Positions 34,281 to 42,360 of a DNA stretch of 64,000 nucleotides are shown here, piece after piece. Position 1 is the stretch's first letter. Each line of letters begins with the position of its first letter. A program made the position numbers and the translations under genes. Below the pieces are notes generated by a model. It was given only the letters and a program-made list of their open reading frames with translations, was not told the origin of the DNA and ran no database searches. This stretch comes from Actinokineospora diospyrosa (GTDB lineage Bacteria > Actinomycetota > Actinomycetes > Mycobacteriales > Pseudonocardiaceae), in the NCBI RefSeq assembly GCF_024171925.1, contig NZ_JAMTCO010000004.1, forward strand, positions 291,428-355,427, written 5' to 3'.

Positions 34281-34622
34281 ATGCCCTCACCGGACACGGT
34301 GGCCGTCGCCGCCTACCCCGAACTCCAGCACCTGATCGACATCCGCGACCACGACTGGGAGTTCCACCCCGTCCTCGACGACAACGGCATCACCCAGATC
34401 TACGGATACCGCCGCTGGCCCGACGGCTGGATCGACCTCCTGGTCATCCACCACCGCACCAACACCGCCGCCGCCCGCTCAACCTACGACGGCGGCCTGG
34501 TCTGGAACCGAGACGGCACCCTCACCGACACCATCCAGCACCTCACCGACCTCCCCACCCCCGACCACCCACTAGCTCCCCGACTCGTCATCGCCCGAAT
34601 CCCCACGCTCTGGACCCCCTGA
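34281..34622 (+). CDS. Small unknown protein, paralogue of 36461-36808
   Basis: ATG 34281 with GGAGGA upstream; 113 residues. It aligns with the product at 36461-36808 in YPELQHLIDIRDHDWEFHPV versus FPELVHLLSIREAGWNFHLL, in a central Asp-Gly strand, in YDGGLVWN versus YGGGVVWM, in the closing D-P helix and in the last residues (LWTP). The two therefore form a small local family, mostly beta, with no catalytic motif seen. It is followed after 1 bp by an XRE gene, and its paralogue is also followed by an overlapping gene. Function unknown. Confidence 0.7.
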   Translation: MPSPDTVAVAAYPELQHLIDIRDHDWEFHPVLDDNGITQIYGYRRWPDGWIDLLVIHHRTNTAAARSTYDGGLVWNRDGTLTDTIQHLTDLPTPDHPLAPRLVIARIPTLWTP

Positions 34623-34623
34623 C

Positions 34624-35082
34624 ATGCCCCACAACACCGGGAACTGGGCCGACGTGGCCGCCCTCATCCAACGCCGCATGACCCACCTCGGCATCACAGA
34701 ACCACAACTCGCCCTCCGGTCACGCGTGTCCCTGACCGTCGTCAAAGAACTCGCCCGCAACACCAAGCAATCCAACCGCCACCGCCTCACACTTTCCCGC
34801 CTGTCACGGGCGCTCGGCCTCGACCTCGATCACCTCCGAGAACTCGCCACCCGCCCCACCCCCAAACCCCATCCCGTCGCCCTCGGCGAACTTCACCACG
34901 CCGACATCCCACCCGCCCTGCGCCACCTGATCACCGACATCGTGGACCGACTCGACACCGCACTGCGCGACATCCGCGCCGAACACGCCCAACTCGCCCA
35001 CGACGCCCGAATCATCCGCACCATCGCCGAATCCGTCCCCACCGGCCACCACGAACAGCCCGCCGACACACCCACCGGATGA
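34624..35082 (+). CDS. XRE-like regulator with helical tail
   Basis: ATG 34624, 1 bp after the preceding stop; 152 residues. It has a divergent XRE HTH (about 10-75: LGITEPQLALRSRVSLTVVK, RLTLSRLSRALGLDLDHLRE), then a helical tail (ALRHLITDIVDRLDTALRDI, then AEHAQLAHDARIIRTIAE). The part of the gene encoding this tail was duplicated: a copy lies at 35949-36127 without the HTH. It overlaps the next XRE gene by ATGA, giving a two-regulator operon. Confidence 0.77.
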   Translation: MPHNTGNWADVAALIQRRMTHLGITEPQLALRSRVSLTVVKELARNTKQSNRHRLTLSRLSRALGLDLDHLRELATRPTPKPHPVALGELHHADIPPALRHLITDIVDRLDTALRDIRAEHAQLAHDARIIRTIAESVPTGHHEQPADTPTG

Positions 35083-35498
35083 ACCGACCCCACACCGGAT
35101 GGCACGCGGTGGCACGCGCCCTCGACCACCGGCTCCGCGAACTCGGCTGGCGCCAACGAGAACTCGCTACCCGATCCAAAGTCTCCCAAGCCGTCATCCG
35201 AGAACTGCAATACAACACCATCCAACGCAAACGCAGCACCCGAACCCTCGAGGCCCTCTCCACCGCGCTCGATTGGCACCCCCACCACCTGACCGCCATA
35301 TACGAGGGCAACGAACCACCACACCACGACCAACCCGAAAACCAAGACCCCGTGGTAACACGACTAGACGACATCGAACATCGGATGGACGCCCTCGCCG
35401 ACACCCTCCACCAGATACGGATAGACCTCGCGATCCTCCTGCACCGTACCCGCGAGATCCTGCACGGTGGAGAGGGCAATGCCCCTGCGGACGACTGA
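35079..35498 (+). CDS. Small XRE-family regulator, paralogue of 33418-33810
   Basis: ATG 35079 overlaps the previous stop; 139 residues. The HTH (about 15-72) reads LGWRQRELATRSKVSQAVIR, then YNTIQRKRSTRTLEALSTAL, almost the same as the gene at 33418. The tail is a coiled coil (VTRLDDIEHRMDALADTLHQ, IRIDLAILLHRTREIL). Codon choice (ACC, CAC, CGA) is shared across 33.4-36.1 kb, suggesting that this block spread by duplication. After its stop the sequence runs directly into a decayed gene. Confidence 0.77.
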   Translation: MNRPHTGWHAVARALDHRLRELGWRQRELATRSKVSQAVIRELQYNTIQRKRSTRTLEALSTALDWHPHHLTAIYEGNEPPHHDQPENQDPVVTRLDDIEHRMDALADTLHQIRIDLAILLHRTREILHGGEGNAPADD

Positions 35499-35537
35499 TC
35501 GACGCCGCACGAACCCGCCCCGGAACAATCCGCAGCG

Positions 35538-35940
35538 GGTCCAGCACGACGAGGACACGCTCGACCAGGTGTTGGACTGGCCTAAACCTGGAGGCGGTAC
35601 CTCGGCAGTAGCGTGGTCAACCAGGACTCCTCGAAAGCCACCGCGGGTACCCGCTCCACCGTAGCGAGGCCAGCGGACTGAGGCGGTCAAGGGGAAAACC
35701 CTCGGGCTCCACCTAGCCGGGCGGCATTCCCTTAGCCCCAGCGAGTTGTCCGATGCAGGTGGGGTCGAACCGAGCAACGAGCTGCCCACCGCGGGCCCGA
35801 ACCCATCCAGTGACCGCCATCGGCACCTTAGAACACCGACACGAAACCCGGCGAGCCGCTGGCGACGGCCGGGACATGCCAGCCCAGCCGCTGAGCTCGA
35901 TCAACAGCAGGTGCTCGCGGTGGCGATGAGCTGCAGAAGC
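35538..35940 (-). pseudogene. Decayed copy of the DUF6461 gene region
   Basis: The stretch aligns at DNA level with 37146-37575: shared blocks include GGTCCAGCA...GACGAGGA, CAGGTGTTGGAC, GTGGTCAACCAGGACTCCTC, GGTGGGGTCGAACCG and GCAACGAGCTGCCC, in the same order. The minus-strand frame that encodes the DUF6461 protein at 37203-37763 is interrupted here by small gaps and substitutions. It is a relic of a tandem duplication. Confidence 0.75.
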
Positions 35941-35948
35941 CCGCAGAG

Positions 35949-36127
35949 CCGACATCCCACCCGCCCTACGCCACCTGATCACCGACATCCTCGACCGACT
36001 CGACACCGCACTACACGACATCCTCGCCGAACACACCCAATTCGCCCACGACGCCCGAATCATCCGCACCATCGCCGAACCCGCCCCCACCGGCCACCAC
36101 GAACAACCCGCCGACACACTCAACTGA
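35949..36127 (+). pseudogene. Truncated copy of the XRE-tail gene (34624-35082)
   Basis: It repeats 34901-35082 with few changes and keeps the frame (DIPPALRHLITDILDRLDTA, then ARIIRTIAEPAPTGHHEQ) to a stop at 36125-36127, but lacks the HTH and a start. Similarity continues for a few codons into a copy of the next gene's start (ATGAACCG), which then breaks down. Confidence 0.8.
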
Positions 36128-36460
36128 TGAACCGCCACACACGAGGTGGCCCGCGTATCACGCGCCGAGCGTTCCGTCGGCGATCCTGCTCCACGTGTCG
36201 GGCAGGTACGGGTAGTACTCGTTCGCATCAGGGTAAAGCTCCGGGTCGGCGGCTGGTTGATGGCCGGGTTCGTGGATGGTCGTGGCCTGCGTGTTCGTCG
36301 CTGTTCCGCTACCGGTGATCGGCAGCGAAGCTCGGTTCACGGCGCCCCACGCCGGATGACGTTGCTGGTAGGTACCCCGACCCGTGCCGGCGGCGCGTGT
36401 CTCCGGCGTGGGGTGCCTCCCACCGGAGCCGACCGAACGCGGAGCGCCAGCGTCGTGACC
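36128..36460. other. Relic stretch, no intact gene
   Basis: About 330 bp. On the minus strand 36158-36390 has a protein-like end (ADPELYPDANEYYPYLPDTW, then SRIADGTLGA) without a believable start, probably the 3' piece of a lost gene. The plus-strand extension of the next gene through here is not protein-like. Confidence 0.45.
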
Positions 36461-36808
36461 ATGCACATCACCCAAGACGACGCCTTGCGTCGTTTCCCCG
36501 AACTTGTCCACCTGTTGTCCATCCGCGAAGCCGGGTGGAACTTTCACCTGCTTGGCGACAACGACGAACTGGTGGGCGTGGCCGCGAGCTACAGCCGCGC
36601 GCAGTTCACCGACGCGATCTTCGTCTTCGACCGCACGCACTTTCTGGCGAACCGTCTGCTGGCCGACAACTACGGCGGCGGAGTGGTCTGGATGAAGGAA
36701 AGCAGCGACCTGCAGGAGATCGTCCACGACATCCGGGACCAACCAGCTCCCGGTGAACCCGGCGCTCCGTCGCTGGTGCTTGCCTCCGGTTCGCTGTGGA
36801 CACCGTGA
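36461..36808 (+). CDS. Small unknown protein, paralogue of 34281-34622
   Basis: ATG 36461 (a GTG two codons earlier is possible); 115 residues. It shares the family plan of the 34281-34622 product: FPELVHLLSIREAGWNFHLL, a central ELVGVAASYSRAQFTDAIF strand pair, NYGGGVVWMKESSDLQEIV and the terminal SGSLWTP. The next gene starts within its stop (TGATG). The two paralogues sit 2 kb apart with decayed copies of other genes between them, in line with repeated local duplication. Function unknown. Confidence 0.7.
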   Translation: MHITQDDALRRFPELVHLLSIREAGWNFHLLGDNDELVGVAASYSRAQFTDAIFVFDRTHFLANRLLADNYGGGVVWMKESSDLQEIVHDIRDQPAPGEPGAPSLVLASGSLWTP

Positions 36809-37157
36809 TGGCAGCTCCGGTGGTCTACGGCTACATTCGCACCGCGACCGAGGACCCCGCAGGTGTCCTGGAGCATCGGGTGGCGATGGAGATGTGGTGC
36901 GCCCGCGAGGGCTGGCGGTTGGGCGCGGTCTTCCAGGATGTGGGGTCACCACTGGACGCCGAGGAACGTCCCGGGTTCCGCGGGCTGCTGGGGACGCGGC
37001 GGCGATGCCGAACGCGACAGCGGTGGTGATGGTGGACTGCACCCACCTCCCGCCTCGCCCCACGGTGGCTGCCGAGCCGGCAGCCCTGATTCGTCGGACA
37101 GAGGCGGTCGTCAAAGTCTTGCGCGGCGACGAGCAGGCCGAGGTGGGTCCAGCATGA
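36808..37157 (+). pseudogene. Frameshifted resolvase-like N-terminal domain protein
   Basis: From ATG 36808, coupled to the previous gene by TGATG, the frame reads PVVYGYIRTATEDPAGVLEH, MWCAREGWRLGAVFQDVGSP and RPGFRGLL, a serine-recombinase N-terminal fold. The usual catalytic serine after the first strand is missing (YIRTATED). After about 36,990 the protein-like sequence moves to another frame (MPNATAVVMVDCTHL, then RTEAVVKVLRGDEQAEVG) and ends at 37157; the literal first frame stops at 37029. Resolvase-like domains without the serine occur as small stand-alone actinomycete proteins, so the intact ancestor need not have been a recombinase. Confidence 0.55.
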
Positions 37158-37202
37158 CGAGGAGATGCTCGAGCAGGTGTTGGACGGGTGAGGCGGCTGG
37201 CC

Positions 37203-37763
37203 CTAGGCCGGGAGACGGTAGGTCGGTAGTGGCGTGGTCAACCAGGACTCCTCGACCGCCACCGCGGTCACCCGCTCCAGGGCAGCGAGGCTGGCGGACT
37301 TGAGGTGGTCGAGGGGGAAGTCCTCGGGCTCGACCCAGCCGGGCAGCATGTCGTTGGCCCCGGCAGGGAGACCGATGAAGGTGGGGTCGAACCGGGCAAC
37401 GAGCTGCCCGTCCCGCGCCTGGACGATCTGGTGGTCGCCGTTGGCGCTCCAATACACCGACACGAACAACCCGGTGGGCCTGGCGAGCTGCTGGGCGACG
37501 GCCGGTGCGTTGCCGACCCAACCGTTGGGCTCGATCGCCACCAAGTGCTCGCCGTGGCGCTTGAGTTGCAGGAGGCCGTAGTCGTCGAAGTGCTCGTTGC
37601 GTTCCTCCAGCGCGGCCTCGAACGTCACGTCGGTTGGCCGCGCGTCGTCGCGGACTCCGTAGACGGCGAGTACCTCGCGCTCGGTCCGGCCGGTGGTCAC
37701 GGCCAGGGTCCAGGCCAGGTCGAAGGCGGTGTCCGCCCACGCGTAGCGGGTCACAGCGCGCAT
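37203..37763 (-). CDS. DUF6461-family protein
   Basis: ATG 37763 overlaps the nuclease-like gene by 13 bp; 186 residues. The core is the DUF6461 pattern: LLQLKRHGEHLVAIEPNGWV, then VAQQLARPTGLFVSVYWSAN, HQIVQARDGQLVARFDP and a closing Leu-rich helix. Proteins of this family are common in actinomycetes, often several per genome, and some are thought to be immunity or sensor-like, but no activity is proven. A decayed copy lies at 35538-35940. It is paired here with a secreted or anchored NucA/NucB-type nuclease, which suggests it could be that protein's partner. Confidence 0.75.
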   Translation of the reverse strand: MRAVTRYAWADTAFDLAWTLAVTTGRTEREVLAVYGVRDDARPTDVTFEAALEERNEHFDDYGLLQLKRHGEHLVAIEPNGWVGNAPAVAQQLARPTGLFVSVYWSANGDHQIVQARDGQLVARFDPTFIGLPAGANDMLPGWVEPEDFPLDHLKSASLAALERVTAVAVEESWLTTPLPTYRLPA

Positions 37764-38380
37764 TGTTCCACCTGCTCGTCAGCAACGTCGGCCCCGGCGA
37801 ACCCGGTCGTGGCGACCTGGGCCGGGTTGGAGATGACCACCAGGAAACTGTCCCCCTGACCGATCTTGGCCTTGGCGTACCCGGAGCTGATCGCCCCACC
37901 CTGACATCGCTGCTCCCGCAACGGAACCTCCTCCGTGCGCGCGCCGGAACCACCTTCGTCCGTGGTCGCGAAGCTATATTCGTCGCAACTCCCCCCGTTC
38001 TTCGGCACGAACCGCCCACACGCCGCGGCCCGATTGGCGGCCTGCTTGGCGGAGTTGCGGGTCAGGACCGACGGTTGGCCCTCGCCCCAGGCCAGGTGGA
38101 TGTTGCGGGCGATGAACGGCATCTTGGCCGCGTCGATCACCACCACCTTCGCGTCCCCGCACTGCCGCGTGGTCAACGCGACCGTGACGGTGCACTGCCG
38201 CGCCTTGGACTCCCCGTCACCACCCACCAGGAGCTGGTGGCCCTCGTCCTCGATCAGCACCGGGTCCTGGTTGTCGAAGGCGCCGGTCACGGTGTCGATC
38301 ACCGCCTCCGGACCGAAATAGGCCACGGCCCCGGCGACGGCCAGGACGGGCAGGATCACGCCGGACTTGGTGCGGGGCAT
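37751..38380 (-). CDS. NucA/NucB-type deoxyribonuclease-like protein
   Basis: ATG 38380 with AAGGAAA upstream; 209 residues. A short basic start and a hydrophobic helix (GVILPVLAVAGAVAYFG) anchor or export the protein. The C-terminal half has the NucA/NucB signature: RAAACGRFVPKNGGSCDEYS, FATTDEGG, E-V-P-L-REQRCQGG and a Y-A-K-A-K-IGQGDSFLVVI strand. Family members are secreted non-specific DNases (Bacillus NucB) or toxin domains. The Asp-Glu pair in SCDEY is present. It is followed at once by a DUF6461 gene. It could be a secreted nuclease or an antibacterial toxin with an adjacent partner. Confidence 0.72.
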   Translation of the reverse strand: MPRTKSGVILPVLAVAGAVAYFGPEAVIDTVTGAFDNQDPVLIEDEGHQLLVGGDGESKARQCTVTVALTTRQCGDAKVVVIDAAKMPFIARNIHLAWGEGQPSVLTRNSAKQAANRAAACGRFVPKNGGSCDEYSFATTDEGGSGARTEEVPLREQRCQGGAISSGYAKAKIGQGDSFLVVISNPAQVATTGFAGADVADEQVEQCAL

Positions 38381-38575
38381 CGGTTTCCTTCACGCTACAA
38401 CCTGTCATCACACGGACACGAACAGGTGTAGCAAGATCACCAACGCGACGACACAGAGCTTTGGACGGAGGATTCCTTCACGGGATGACGTGACGGCGCG
38501 GTCACCGTCGGGAACCAGCACGTCAGACGATGTCCAAATCGAACATGTGTGCGAACAGATGGTAGGTTGCCGGGC

Positions 38576-38905
38576 ATGACACCGTCCTCCTCGCTCACTC
38601 CGCCGGACGGGGTGCTGCGGTACCGGCTCGATCCCGTGGGCGCGGTGATCGCGATCCTGCCCACCAGGTGCAAGAGCGGGCGACACCCACTCGTTCCCGG
38701 CATCAGCACCGTGCGCGCCGCGGGCGGCAAACTCCGAGTCGACTGCCCAGCTTGCGCCACCACGCCGGGCGGTACCGGCACCGGGTGGCGGTGGACCGGC
38801 GGTCACCGTTACCCGGACCGGGTCGAGCGGGACGAGCGGTTCTACGACGGCCATCCAGCCCGCCGTCCCCGGGTGGCAAGGCGACAGGAACCGGGCGAGT
38901 CGTGA
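38576..38905 (+). CDS. Small zinc-ribbon-like protein, uncertain
   Basis: ATG 38576 gives 109 residues; the ribosome site is weak. It contains DGVLRYRLDPVGAVIAILPT, then RCKSGRHPL...KLRVDCPACATTPG, three or four Cys/His in a ribbon-like layout, followed by a basic Arg-rich tail. Similar small actinomycete proteins exist, but no function is known. It ends 6 bp before a repeat segment and a decayed lipoprotein fragment, so the locus is a junction of relics. Confidence 0.5.
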   Translation: MTPSSSLTPPDGVLRYRLDPVGAVIAILPTRCKSGRHPLVPGISTVRAAGGKLRVDCPACATTPGGTGTGWRWTGGHRYPDRVERDERFYDGHPARRPRVARRQEPGES

Positions 38906-38910
38906 TCATC

Positions 38911-38956
38911 AGCCCGTACACCTTGTGGGAGGGCGATGCCCTGCACGGCCGTAGCC
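38911..38956. repeat. Degenerate repeat shared with 24414-24460
   Basis: AGCCCGTACACC...GGGAGGGCGATG...CTGCACGGCCGTAG aligns with the segment near 24.4 kb. It lies immediately beside a fragment copied from the tad-locus lipoprotein gene, which at its own locus is 1.1 kb from the other repeat copy. Confidence 0.55.
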
Positions 38957-38985
38957 AGAACCCACATTCGAGCGCCGTTGACATT

Positions 38986-39046
38986 CAGCACCGGCTCGCC
39001 CTTGGTCACCAGCCCGTTGTAATGATCGGCGTACAAACCCCGCGCC
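38986..39046 (-). pseudogene. Fragment of a lipoprotein gene like 22699-23283
   Basis: About 60 bp nearly identical to the central part of the tad-locus lipoprotein gene. It encodes ARGLYADHYNGLVTKGEPVL on the minus strand, with an in-frame stop a few codons upstream and unrelated sequence after VLN. It is a relic, not a gene. Confidence 0.8.
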
Positions 39047-39194
39047 AGCGCGCCCTACGGCACTTCACCACCAGCCCCCGCAAGATCGGCCAAATCGTCA
39101 AAGCGGCACTTGTCCTCACACGTTTTCGAACACGGCCGACTCATCTGAACTCGCTGAGATCACCTCAGTGTCACGCAGGGCAAAATGGCCTTCA

Positions 39195-42164
39195 TTAGCT
39201 ATCAGATGCCCACTTAGCACGGGTGTTGGCCAAGTTCTTTTCGGCATTGGCCCGCAGACGCTCATCGTCAATTCTGGCGAATATTTCAATCGCGGAACCG
39301 AACGCTGCGACCGCCTCCGCTAGGCGGCCGATTTTGCTCAATGCGATACCAAGGCCGTTCCATGCCATCGCTTCGCCGTGGCCGTTTCCTATTTCACAGT
39401 GAATGACAAGGGCGCGTTTATGGGCTCCGGTCGCCTCATCGAAGCGTTCCATACGAAGAAAGACCTTACCGAGACTGTTCCACGCCATCGCCTCGCCGCG
39501 GCGGTCTCCGACCTCTTGGTGGATGGTGCAGGCATGTTCGTGGGCTTCGATCGCCTCGTCAAATTTGCCTACCAAACCGAGCGCGGTACCCAAACTGTTG
39601 CTTGCTATGGCTTCGTTACGACGGTCCCCAATCTCTTTGAATAGCACAAGGGCTTGTTTCAAAGTCTTGACGGCGCCACCGAGGTGTCGCTGCTCGCGCA
39701 AAGCGATGCCGAGGTTGTTCAATGCCTCAGCTTCGCCACGACGGTCCTTGATTTTCCGAAATAGGGCGAGCGCATCCCGGAAAATCCTGACAGCTTCATC
39801 AAAGTGTCGCTGGTGACGCAAGGCTATACCACGGTTGTTCAACGCTTGAGCTTCGCCGCGACGGTCTCCGACCTTTTGGTGGATGGTGCAGGCATGTTCG
39901 TGGGCTTCGATCGCCTCATCAAAGCGTCGCGAATGACGAAGGGCATTGCCTAGAATGTTCCAAGCGAGGGCTTGGTCGCGGGCGTTCCCAATTTGCTGAG
40001 CGACCTGTCGGGCGATCATAGTAACGGTGATCTGGTCATCGAGGTAGCGTCGCAAGTCCAGGCATTCCGCCAAGTACAGCGGCAGGTCGATTGCAGTGCT
40101 GTTGTGATTGATGTCGCGTGCGGTGCGCACGGCGGCGAGCAGCGTAGCGTGCTCGGTGTCCAGCCAGGCCAGCGCAGCATTACGTCCCGTGAATTCGTCC
40201 AACATGTTTTCCCCAGAGGTCTCCCGGAGATGGCGGTCCGCAGCCTTGGCGACACGAGTGTAGTAGTCGAGCACTCGAACTACCGCCATACGCTGAGCCT
40301 CCGCAACCTTGTGATCACCCTGCGCGGCCTTGACCGCACGCCAGCGGGCATAGTCAGCTACCAGGTCATGCATTCCCCACCGGTCGGATTCTGGATCGTT
40401 ACTGATAAGATAGGCGGCAGCTAGCTCGTCCAGAACCTCGGCTACGCTTTCGGTATCCATATCGGTGAGCACGGCTACGGCGGCGGTGGCGATGTCGTGG
40501 CCGGGCGCGATACCCAGCAGGAGAAATACCTGAGCGCACTTAGGTGCTAGCCGTGCATAAGACAGGTCAAACGCGGAGCGTACGGCACGCTCGCCGTCAT
40601 TAAGATGCTCAAGGCGGTTAGTGGAGTCCGTCAACTTCTCGGCAAGCCGAGCTAGGGATAGATGGGGCGAGCGCACCAGCAAGGCGGCGCAGATCTGCAG
40701 CGCCAACGGCAAACACCCGCAACGACGAGCGATGCATTCCAGCCCAGCCGCATCGGAGTCACGTCCGTCTGCCGGAGCAGCTCGAGTGAGCAGACTACGC
40801 AGCAGTTCGACCGCAGCATGGGGGTCGAGCACCGCCACGTCAAGCTGTATCGCGCCAAGAGTGTGCAGCCGATCGCGAGAAGTGATCAGTAGCCGATGCT
40901 CTCCCATCCCCGGCAACAGCGGCCTGACTTGGCTGGCGAGGGAAACGTTGTCAGCGATCACCAGCAGAGGCGCACCTTTTTCCCCGGCCAGCTTGGCGAG
41001 TCGGGATCGGTACAAGCTAGCCTGTTCCTCCAGCGTGGGTGGAAAATGTACCGGGTCTACTCCTAACGCGCGTAGGAATATTGGGAGCGCCTGCTCGGCG
41101 GTGACTGGATCGGTGTCATAGCCGCGCAGATTCATAAATAGTACCGCCGCGTACCAGCCTTTTTTGCGCACGGCGTGAGCGGCGGCCACTGCTAGGGCGG
41201 TCTTGCCCACCCCAGCCATCCCACCCAGCGCCGAGATCACCACCCCGCCCCCATCGGTGGCACAGTTGGGGTCGAGGGCCGCCAGCAACCGCTCCAGATC
41301 ATCTTCACGCCCAGTGAAGCCCGGTGCCACAGCCGCCAACCCCGGCAACCCATCCAGAATGGTGGGCGTCAGTCCGTGGGGATGTTCCTCCTTGCCAACC
41401 ACCTCGTCGTGAAACGCCATGCCACCGAAATCGATGCGATCGAGGTTGAAGACACTTAGGCTGGCGCTGTGTGTGGGTCTGTCCGTGTCGGTGCCGGACT
41501 GGCGCGTGGGTGTCGAGAGCTTCCGTTGCGCAGCGGCGCTGGCTATCGCTTCCGCCCGGAGCACGTCGAAGCGCTTCTCGTTGAACCAGCGCGCCTGATA
41601 TTCGTCGAGGGCGGCGATCGCCTGGTCGTGCAGGCCCAGCTCAATCAACAGACGAGCGTGCCGATCGCAGGCCTGGATCCACTGGTTCACCAGCCCGGTG
41701 CGCTTGGCGCCGAGCTTCTTGCCCACCTTCAGCGCTGTCCAAGGTTCGCCGCGAAACTCGCCGATGGCGGCTTCCACCGCCGCCAGCCCGTCTTCAGGCG
41801 TGTCAGCTCCTTCCGCTGTCTTCAGTCGCTGGGTGAAGCGGCGCACATCGAGCACTTCGGCGTTCGGCAAGCGCAGCATGAGCAACCCACGCGATCGGAG
41901 CAGCTGCGCTCGTGGGTCGAGCGTGCGCAGAGCAGCGCGGACATCCTTGATGTAGCCGTACAAGGTGTCGTCTTCGCGCACCTCCTCGTCCCACAGGTGC
42001 TCCTTCAGCTGGTCGTTGCTCATTCCCAGGTCGAGATTCAGCAGGAGCACGACCAGCAACGTCGCTGGTTTCGGAGGCAGCACAACCAGGTTGCCGTCGC
42101 TGCCGCGCAGCTCCATCGGTCCCAGCACCCGGATGTCCGCGGCGCCGAAGGCTGCGCTAGTCAC
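39195..42164 (-). CDS. AfsR-like BTAD, NB-ARC (STAND) and TPR protein
   Basis: GTG 42164; 989 residues. Order: OmpR-type winged helix (about 10-105, RVLGPMELRGSDGNLVVLPP), BTAD (about 108-225), a linker, then an NB-ARC/STAND ATPase with Walker A ALGGMAGVGKTAL (about 316) and Walker B LLVIADN (about 401). Helical domains follow, then at least five 40-residue TPRs near the C-terminus (for example FDEAIEAHEHACTIHQKVGD). These are cytoplasmic switch proteins: ligand sensing by the TPRs opens the ATPase and activates the DNA-binding part. A three-unit 12-bp repeat lies 117 bp upstream. The TPR units are so alike that the DNA repeats. Confidence 0.88.
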   Translation of the reverse strand: MTSAAFGAADIRVLGPMELRGSDGNLVVLPPKPATLLVVLLLNLDLGMSNDQLKEHLWDEEVREDDTLYGYIKDVRAALRTLDPRAQLLRSRGLLMLRLPNAEVLDVRRFTQRLKTAEGADTPEDGLAAVEAAIGEFRGEPWTALKVGKKLGAKRTGLVNQWIQACDRHARLLIELGLHDQAIAALDEYQARWFNEKRFDVLRAEAIASAAAQRKLSTPTRQSGTDTDRPTHSASLSVFNLDRIDFGGMAFHDEVVGKEEHPHGLTPTILDGLPGLAAVAPGFTGREDDLERLLAALDPNCATDGGGVVISALGGMAGVGKTALAVAAAHAVRKKGWYAAVLFMNLRGYDTDPVTAEQALPIFLRALGVDPVHFPPTLEEQASLYRSRLAKLAGEKGAPLLVIADNVSLASQVRPLLPGMGEHRLLITSRDRLHTLGAIQLDVAVLDPHAAVELLRSLLTRAAPADGRDSDAAGLECIARRCGCLPLALQICAALLVRSPHLSLARLAEKLTDSTNRLEHLNDGERAVRSAFDLSYARLAPKCAQVFLLLGIAPGHDIATAAVAVLTDMDTESVAEVLDELAAAYLISNDPESDRWGMHDLVADYARWRAVKAAQGDHKVAEAQRMAVVRVLDYYTRVAKAADRHLRETSGENMLDEFTGRNAALAWLDTEHATLLAAVRTARDINHNSTAIDLPLYLAECLDLRRYLDDQITVTMIARQVAQQIGNARDQALAWNILGNALRHSRRFDEAIEAHEHACTIHQKVGDRRGEAQALNNRGIALRHQRHFDEAVRIFRDALALFRKIKDRRGEAEALNNLGIALREQRHLGGAVKTLKQALVLFKEIGDRRNEAIASNSLGTALGLVGKFDEAIEAHEHACTIHQEVGDRRGEAMAWNSLGKVFLRMERFDEATGAHKRALVIHCEIGNGHGEAMAWNGLGIALSKIGRLAEAVAAFGSAIEIFARIDDERLRANAEKNLANTRAKWASDS
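39491..39923 (-). repeat. Near-identical TPR-coding DNA, 73 bp, 360 bp apart
   Basis: 39491-39563 and 39851-39923 differ at only a few bases, including the shared GGATGGTGCAGGCATGTTCG. The offset of 360 bp equals three 40-residue TPRs, so the repeat array recently expanded or is kept alike by gene conversion. Confidence 0.85.
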
Positions 42165-42280
42165 GAACCTGCACCACCCCTGCCGCCGCGACTGACCGGT
42201 GGGTAATCACATCAGAAGTCCGGGTCTCCGGAGATGAGAGACGTTCCGCCATTCAGGTGACAACCAGATTGCCGGTTATT

Positions 42281-42311
42281 CCCCAGTTGATCTCCCAGTA
42301 GATCCCCCAGT
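42281..42311. repeat. Three tandem 12-bp units, CCCCAGT type
   Basis: CCCCAGT, TCCCAGT and CCCCAGT begin at 42281, 42293 and 42305, exactly 12 bp apart, separated by TGATC/AGATC-type spacers. The array lies between the divergent BTAD-STAND gene (start 42164) and the gene starting at 42361. On the minus strand it reads ACTGGGG-GATC, similar in form to the arrays at 50.06 and 59.66 kb. Confidence 0.8.
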
Positions 42312-42360
42312 TCCGCGCCTTGCAATCGCGACCAGCGCAAACACGTAGCTGGGAGTCGGA

